Shown piece after piece: positions 58,509-64,000 of a stretch of DNA of 64,000 bases. The DNA comes from Lutraria lutraria (Eukaryota > Mollusca > Bivalvia > Venerida > Mactridae). Location of the stretch: assembly GCA_964023205.1 (NCBI GenBank), contig OZ026848.1, positions 4,144,501 through 4,208,500 of the forward strand, in the 5' to 3' direction. The notes beneath the pieces were generated by a model. It did not search any database. It was not told the DNA's origin and worked only from the letters and a program-made list of their open reading frames with translations. A program made the translations under genes and the position numbers. Each line of letters starts with the position of its first letter. Positions within the stretch are counted from its first letter, which is position 1.

Positions 58509-58675
58509 GAATTGTGTAATCCTATCGAAATGATTTAAGTTACATATAAACCTCAAACTGCCCATTATGTAAAATATTGGAGTCTCTTCGGCGCTACGCG
58601 CCTCAAACACTCCAATAGTTTTCATAATGGACAGTTTTCGGCTTATATCTATCACATAATTCCACTATTCATAAA
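58509..58675. mobile_element. Palindromic mini-element with GC-rich tip
   Basis: Inner arms of 29 bp at 58555-58583 and 58609-58637 are inverted copies with three mismatches. Weaker complementarity continues outward for about 40 bp on each side. The 25-bp centre contains its own hairpin, GGCGCTACGCGCC. Similar in layout to 1876-1996. Non-coding; class unknown. Confidence 0.6.
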
Positions 58676-58788
58676 CACGATTTTATACAAGGTCACAATC
58701 CTAAAGACGCGTACGTTGACCAAGAGATATTACGCATTTTTATGGAAATAATTTTTATGCATTTCCAAACATAGGCGTGTGTACAATG

Positions 58789-58981
58789 TACAGTCGAACC
58801 TGTGAACAAAGGCCATCTTTGGGAAATAGAATAATTATGTGACCTTTATTGGTATATATAGCTTTTATCCAGAAATCACTTTGTTCTATATATTTAATAA
58901 CACTTTTTTAAAAAAAAGAATGCCTTTAATTCACAGGGTGGTCTTTATTCGGAGAAGGCCGCTTACCAGGGTTTAGCTATA
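58789..58981 (+). mobile_element. MITE family B, full-length copy
   Basis: TACAGTCGAACCTGTGAACA at the left; GGTCTTTATTCGGAGAAGGC and CAGGGTTTAGCTAT at the right. Middle words GTGACCTTTATTGG and TTTGTTCTATATATTTAATA align with the 54007 copy. Terminal TA with CAGTC. Confidence 0.7.
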
Positions 58982-59157
58982 AATTGTATGGAGCAATTTT
59001 GAGTATCGAAATAGTACGGGACTCGTCATATTGAAATGTCATTAACATGAATTGTGTGTTTGTTTGTTTGTCGACATAAATTGGAATATTTCCATGCGTT
59101 AACAAAGGTATGTCCGTATTTTAAGCGTTCATTTGGACATTAGACACAATAGTGCTC

Positions 59158-59875
<718 letters not shown>

Positions 59876-60105
59876 TACGTCCCTTTTCAACAGTCATATG
59901 AGATGGACAGTTCATCTAACCATCTAATCGTTCATGGGAAGAACCAGTACTAGACTCCCATCCTCCCATCCTCCTTACGGCCTTCTTTCTCACATAATGA
60001 GACAGTATAGGTAACTTGGCTAAAACCCACGACCCTCTGTCAGTGAGAGGTTACAGTGATTTGAAGTCAGCCACCTTAACACTCGACCACGGAGGCAAGC
60101 CTTAC
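59876..60105 (-). mobile_element. tRNA-derived SINE, family S2, full-length
   Basis: Minus strand: head GCCTCCGTGGTCGAGTG, CTGACTTCAAATCACTG, GGGTCGTGGGTTTTAGCC; body CTCATTATGTGAGAAAGAAG, GGCCGTAAGGAGGATGGGAG, GATGAACTGTCCATCTCAT; then the (CAAA)n tail, which continues into 59158-59875. Body matches the copy at 768-960. Confidence 0.85.
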
Positions 60106-61029
60106 ATGAATTAAGTTTCTGATAAACTTGAATATTATTGAATGTGCATGTGTTTTATATAGAATGGACTGTTAAACAGCAGTATTTAGATATTTTAGAC
60201 TGATCTATTGCGTTGTTTGTTGATTTAAGCCGACAAATAAACAAATTAACTAATTGAATGACTGGTTAAACGATGTAATTTGCTAACTGATTATTACATT
60301 ACTGTGTATTCGATACTATCTTAAGATTGAATTTAAAAACAATTAAATACTGTTTAATACAAGTAATTTAATCTAGTTTCAGACAAATTCAGTAAAAATC
60401 ACGTCCAGAATAATCGAATTACAGACAGGTTTTAGTAATGATTTATTCGCTAATTTTTGGTAATTTGAAATGCGGGTAAAACGTAATTATTTAATCAGCA
60501 ATTAATTATAAACCGTAACTGATACAATCGTGCTACCAACATGCGGGTCCCCCTTTGGTACCGTAATGAACTAAATACAAACTAATGAGTACTATTTCAT
60601 CTAAAGTTCAAATCGTCGCTTGAAATACGGACATGCGGACGCATGGAACTCTTCCAATTCATGGATAAGAAAATTGAGTACCATTATAGTTTTCACCTGT
60701 ATCATTAAATATATCAAGTTGGTAAGTCGGCGGAATTGTGATCATGTCTTATAATCCATTTTAGTTCTCAAATATGATTCAAATGATTATGAAATGAACG
60801 GGAAGAAAAGAAAAGATTGAATAGGAAAAAAGCCGTGTTGGCAGATAAGTACGGTCGATCGGGACAGCGGAGATCGGGGATATTTTCCCGCCAAAGCTAC
60901 GCGGAATCGAAGGCTTAATCAAAAGACGCCACGAATTACCTTGACAGTCACTACTATTGTACATATACTACTAAATAAATGTAAATTCAGTTATGTCAGA
61001 CTCGGTACGTCAGTAGAAGCTTTACTCGT
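60106..61029. other. No recognisable feature
   Basis: AT-rich, about 900 bp, no repeat assigned. Confidence 0.5.
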
Positions 61030-61340
61030 GTGGTGATCTGTGGTCGAATGGTAACGCGCTGGACTACTAAACGAAAGGTCATGGGTTCGATGTTTTAGGA
61101 ACTCCTTTCCAGTGTCCCAGCCCCAACTACCGAGCCAAGTAATGTGTTTAAAAAATCACAAGATACGAGTGAAGCGTGTATCGGAGCTTTACACCAGGCA
61201 CGATAAAGAACCATGAAAAACTCATCTAAAAGTGTAAGGACATAAAAGCCCGGTTCTCCAATATTTAAAATCTCTCTGGGGTGACTCTGAAATTAGCTGT
61301 CAGAGTGGACATTAAACAACAGATAAATAAATACAAACCT
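61030..61340 (+). mobile_element. tRNA-derived SINE, family S1, near full-length
   Basis: Head GTGGTCGAATGGTAACGCGC, GGACTACTAAACG, ATGGGTTCGATG; body CAGTGTCCCAGCCCCAACTA, CGAGCCAAGTAATGTG, GGCACGATAAAGAACCATG, CTCTCTGGGGTGACTCTGAA; end GACATTAAACAACAGATAAA, then an ATAAATA-like tail. Collinear with 19551-19878. A few bases between B box and body are deleted relative to that copy. Confidence 0.8.
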
Positions 61341-63356
61341 AAATCATAGATCTTGTAGCGCCTGATCACAAGTATCGGAATAATGACCAGTTGAAGACGT
61401 AAGCTAAACAACAGATATAAACCCCCACGCACGTTATTCCATTTTATGCGTACTTTAATGATTTCACATTTAATTTTCCATTACCGCTTCCATGTGTTCA
61501 AACCATTAAAGGGGACCTGGAATAATAGACATATTGGATTATGTTATTCGAGTTAGAACATCCTTATTATGTTGTCTTGTTTTGTTAGATGATGCTAAAG
61601 GTATGTTTAAAAGACACGCGATCATGATTAAATACAAAGTTCACATGTACGACAAAAACAATATAAGAACGTATTAAAACGGTACTACTGTTATTATGCA
61701 AGATAAGAACAACTATATACGTACATCATGTTCTAGCGAATTGGTATTTATATGTTACAGTGTGTGATATTTTATCACATCGTTTACTCACATGGCAGAT
61801 CTTTATATTCAAAGGTTCACGTAAGACAAACAGTGTGAAAACTGTAAGGTACATATCATTGCCACTTGAATAATTGTCTTAAACAACATGAATACATGTA
61901 ATGACGTCGATATGTCACGGCTGGAACAAAATATTCATATTAGTTGTTACTTAAAAAACGGGGATATGTTTGAAAGGTATTGCACCACCTTTCAATTACC
62001 TCCTAACTATACGTTACATACTTTAGAGGTACGATTCATGTCCAAATATATAACATTCATACTTTGGATTCTGCTAGTTGTCCGGTAACCTTTACACGAC
62101 TATCTTTTCAGATCTTCTACCAAAGTGTCCTGTTAGATCAGATGTTGTCTGTCAGTTGTAGGCTGTGCATATATCAACACAATGTTTTTTCGTTCCTAAA
62201 GCAGAAGAATAGTCGAACTCATTATAGCTAACGTCTGGTGTCTGAGTGATCATCGCACATAATTGTCTGTATTTAGAATTAGGTTGTGGTTTATATAGCA
62301 TTAAGTAATATTTGTCTGCTTTACAATCCTACATGAATCCTTAAGGAGAGGGTGGATTGTGCTTACGTAAGTCTAGACACAATTAAACAATATAAATATG
62401 GGTTTTATCAAGTCTTGAGACAATAGGTGAAGAGCTTATTAACGCCGTCTTGCCAGATAATATTACTTATTGAATCTACTCGTGATACAGAGACAATGAT
62501 TTTATTTTATTATTATACTTACGTTATTGAGATACATCTTGCCAAGGTGTCATAGTAATTATAGTATATTGACATACAGCAGTCTATGACAGTAAATATT
62601 GACAAGCCAAAAATGTTCTCTTCCATAACTTTGGCATTGTGTCAACTAAGGAAAGATATACATGTTAGGGAAGACTATGCGATGGGAAGATGTGAACACA
62701 TTTTAGTGATGTTGTTTTTTAATTGCATTTTGACCATTACAAGAAATGTCAATGGAGCAAACAATTAAAGAAAACGCCACGCAGCACTATCCATCAAGCA
62801 CTATGATCAACTCCCACGAAAGGTATCCTTTCAAGTGTTATTTACTGAAGTATGCCTAAAGTGGCGTATGGCTCTCAGTTGCACGGGAATGTCCTTGCAT
62901 TAAATCTGCTTTAACGTTACCTATGTGTTGCATCACACTCTATAAAGTTTAATTCTGCTGTATATGGTGATGTGAGTGAAAGCCCATGTGTATCGACACC
63001 ATACGACATTGTTTAAGATACTGTTTACTGCCTATAAAATGTCATACAAAAGATACGATTCGTCAGAAAAAGATATGATACACTATTTTTTTGTATTTAT
63101 TCTTGATTTACAAGGACAATCTAACACCAGCTATAACCAAATAGACCCTATTATATCTGGGACACTCAGTTAGTAGAAAAGGAAAATAAATTTATTGACA
63201 AATTTATACAAAAAATGAATCACGATACAAATGTATATCAAGAGTTTGCAATATTATCAGGCTATGGTTGTATAAAATATTTCTACGTAAATGGCCCTGG
63301 AACCTTCTGTGTTGTTTTACTGATAATGAAATAAAAGCATTGCCATGCACAAACTT
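61341..63356. other. No gene recognised
   Basis: About 2 kb of AT-rich sequence. Open frames of 60-66 codons on the plus strand (61888-62088, 62586-62768, 62976-63173) lack recognisable motifs. No repeat assigned. Confidence 0.5.
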
Positions 63357-63660
63357 GAACTGGTGTCCACATTAGAGAAACTGAGACTCGAAGGTACATG
63401 TATGTATAATTAGAACGGACATGCATTGTAAATTATGCAATTATAGTATGGAACTGGTGTCCACAACATAGAATTTTAGACTGGAAGGTACATATGTATA
63501 CATGTTATATGTAATTAAAGCGGACTTAAATTGTAAATTATGCAATAGTAACGATCGAACTGGTGTCCACAAACTTGGATTTGACACCGGAAGGTACATA
63601 CATGTATGCATTCATGTTACTTGTAATTAAAGCGGACATACAATGTAAATTATCCACTAG
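63357..63660. repeat. Three-copy ~100-bp tandem repeat
   Basis: GAACTGGTGTCCACA-type starts at 63357, 63451 and 63557. Each unit then has a GAAGGTACAT word, a TGTAATTAAAGCGGAC-type word and a TGTAAATTATGCA-type word. Spacings are 94 and 106 bp; the third unit ends near 63660. Unit lengths differ by small indels around the ACATGTAT microsatellite-like part. Confidence 0.85.
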
Positions 63661-63735
63661 ACAGTGACAAAATCTAGAATGAATGCCATTATTTTCTAAA
63701 TTGTGAAATTTCTAGAACATTCGTCAAATTTACAT

Positions 63736-63905
63736 TCCCCCCCCCCCCCCAATGAAAAAATGGTCATGTGGATATCAGATCCCCCCCCCCCCCCCCTCCC
63801 CCAATAGAAATTGTAGATATGACATTTACCCAAATGCTTATTTTCAAGTGACATTTGCCCCCAGTGCTTATTTCTAAGGCAACACCCCCGCCCCTTCCCC
63901 AATGT
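63736..63905. repeat. Poly-C tracts and a ~30-bp tandem repeat
   Basis: Two C runs of about 14 and 16 bases (63737-63750, 63781-63796) are followed by CTCCCCC. A two-copy unit, GACATTTACCCAAATGCTTA and GACATTTGCCCCCAGTGCTTA, lies at about 63819-63878, then another C-rich patch, CACCCCCGCCCCTTCCCC. The minus strand is correspondingly G-rich. Polymerase-slippage-prone; no gene. Confidence 0.8.
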
Positions 63906-64000
63906 ATCCCCTTAAATCTATATCAATTTTACAATAAGTATACTTTTGACCAAAACTAATCCGTCAGGATACGAGAATCATCTCCCTTAATAATTTAAAC

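Overview
This window looks like AT-rich, non-coding DNA from a bivalve or other molluscan nuclear genome. That is inference from repeat content: a tandem-cored element starting AGCTCACCAGAGCAC and ending in a GGGCCATCATGGCCC hairpin, tRNA-headed SINEs of molluscan type (GGCCTCCGTGG-like head, GACGTTAAAC-like tail), and large numbers of short MITEs. I found no intact protein-coding gene, no rRNA and no convincing functional tRNA. All open frames are short. The only recognisable coding sequence is a broken non-LTR retrotransposon (LINE) at about 10.7-11.6 kb on the minus strand, with endonuclease and reverse-transcriptase remnants. The window is best read as an intergenic or intronic repeat landscape.

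Layout. 0-9.3 kb: mostly unique AT-rich DNA with small palindromic elements, SINE fragments, one TTAA-flanked MITE (6.3 kb) and a SINE (8.7-9.0 kb). 10.7-13.6 kb: the LINE remnant, then a 1.9-kb tandem-cored element with alternating 164/155-bp units. 14-19.9 kb: SINE remnants, a diverged duplication, a second TTAA MITE, a hairpin and another SINE. 20.2-21.7 kb: a 1.13-kb fold-back element with 8-bp target duplication, then a GC-rich minisatellite. 23.5-24.8 kb: a TTAA MITE interrupted by an 868-bp element with 77-bp inverted ends, a 5-bp duplication and CACGGTG termini, which resembles a Transib-type transposon. 27.6-29.6 kb: three CAGT-ended MITEs. 29.7-32.7 kb: a 67-copy, 44-bp satellite varying at essentially two sites. 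35.8-38.4 kb: SINEs, a 43-bp tandem repeat and a TTAA MITE sitting in the TTAA of a SINE tail. 42.5-50 kb: more MITEs, one itself interrupted. 51.2-52 kb: a SINE split by a 518-bp TTAA element. 53.6-59 kb: more MITEs, SINEs and a tRNA-like sequence. 59.2-60.1 kb: a 0.7-kb TG/TTTG microsatellite continuous with a SINE tail. 61-64 kb: one SINE, a three-copy repeat and poly-C tracts.

There are no genes here to act together. The biological content is transposon history. Nested insertions give relative ages: SINE older than the TTAA MITEs, and a TTAA MITE older than the Transib-like element. Two satellites show local amplification and homogenisation. The palindrome TGACGTCA recurs at least nine times, four of them inside one MITE family.
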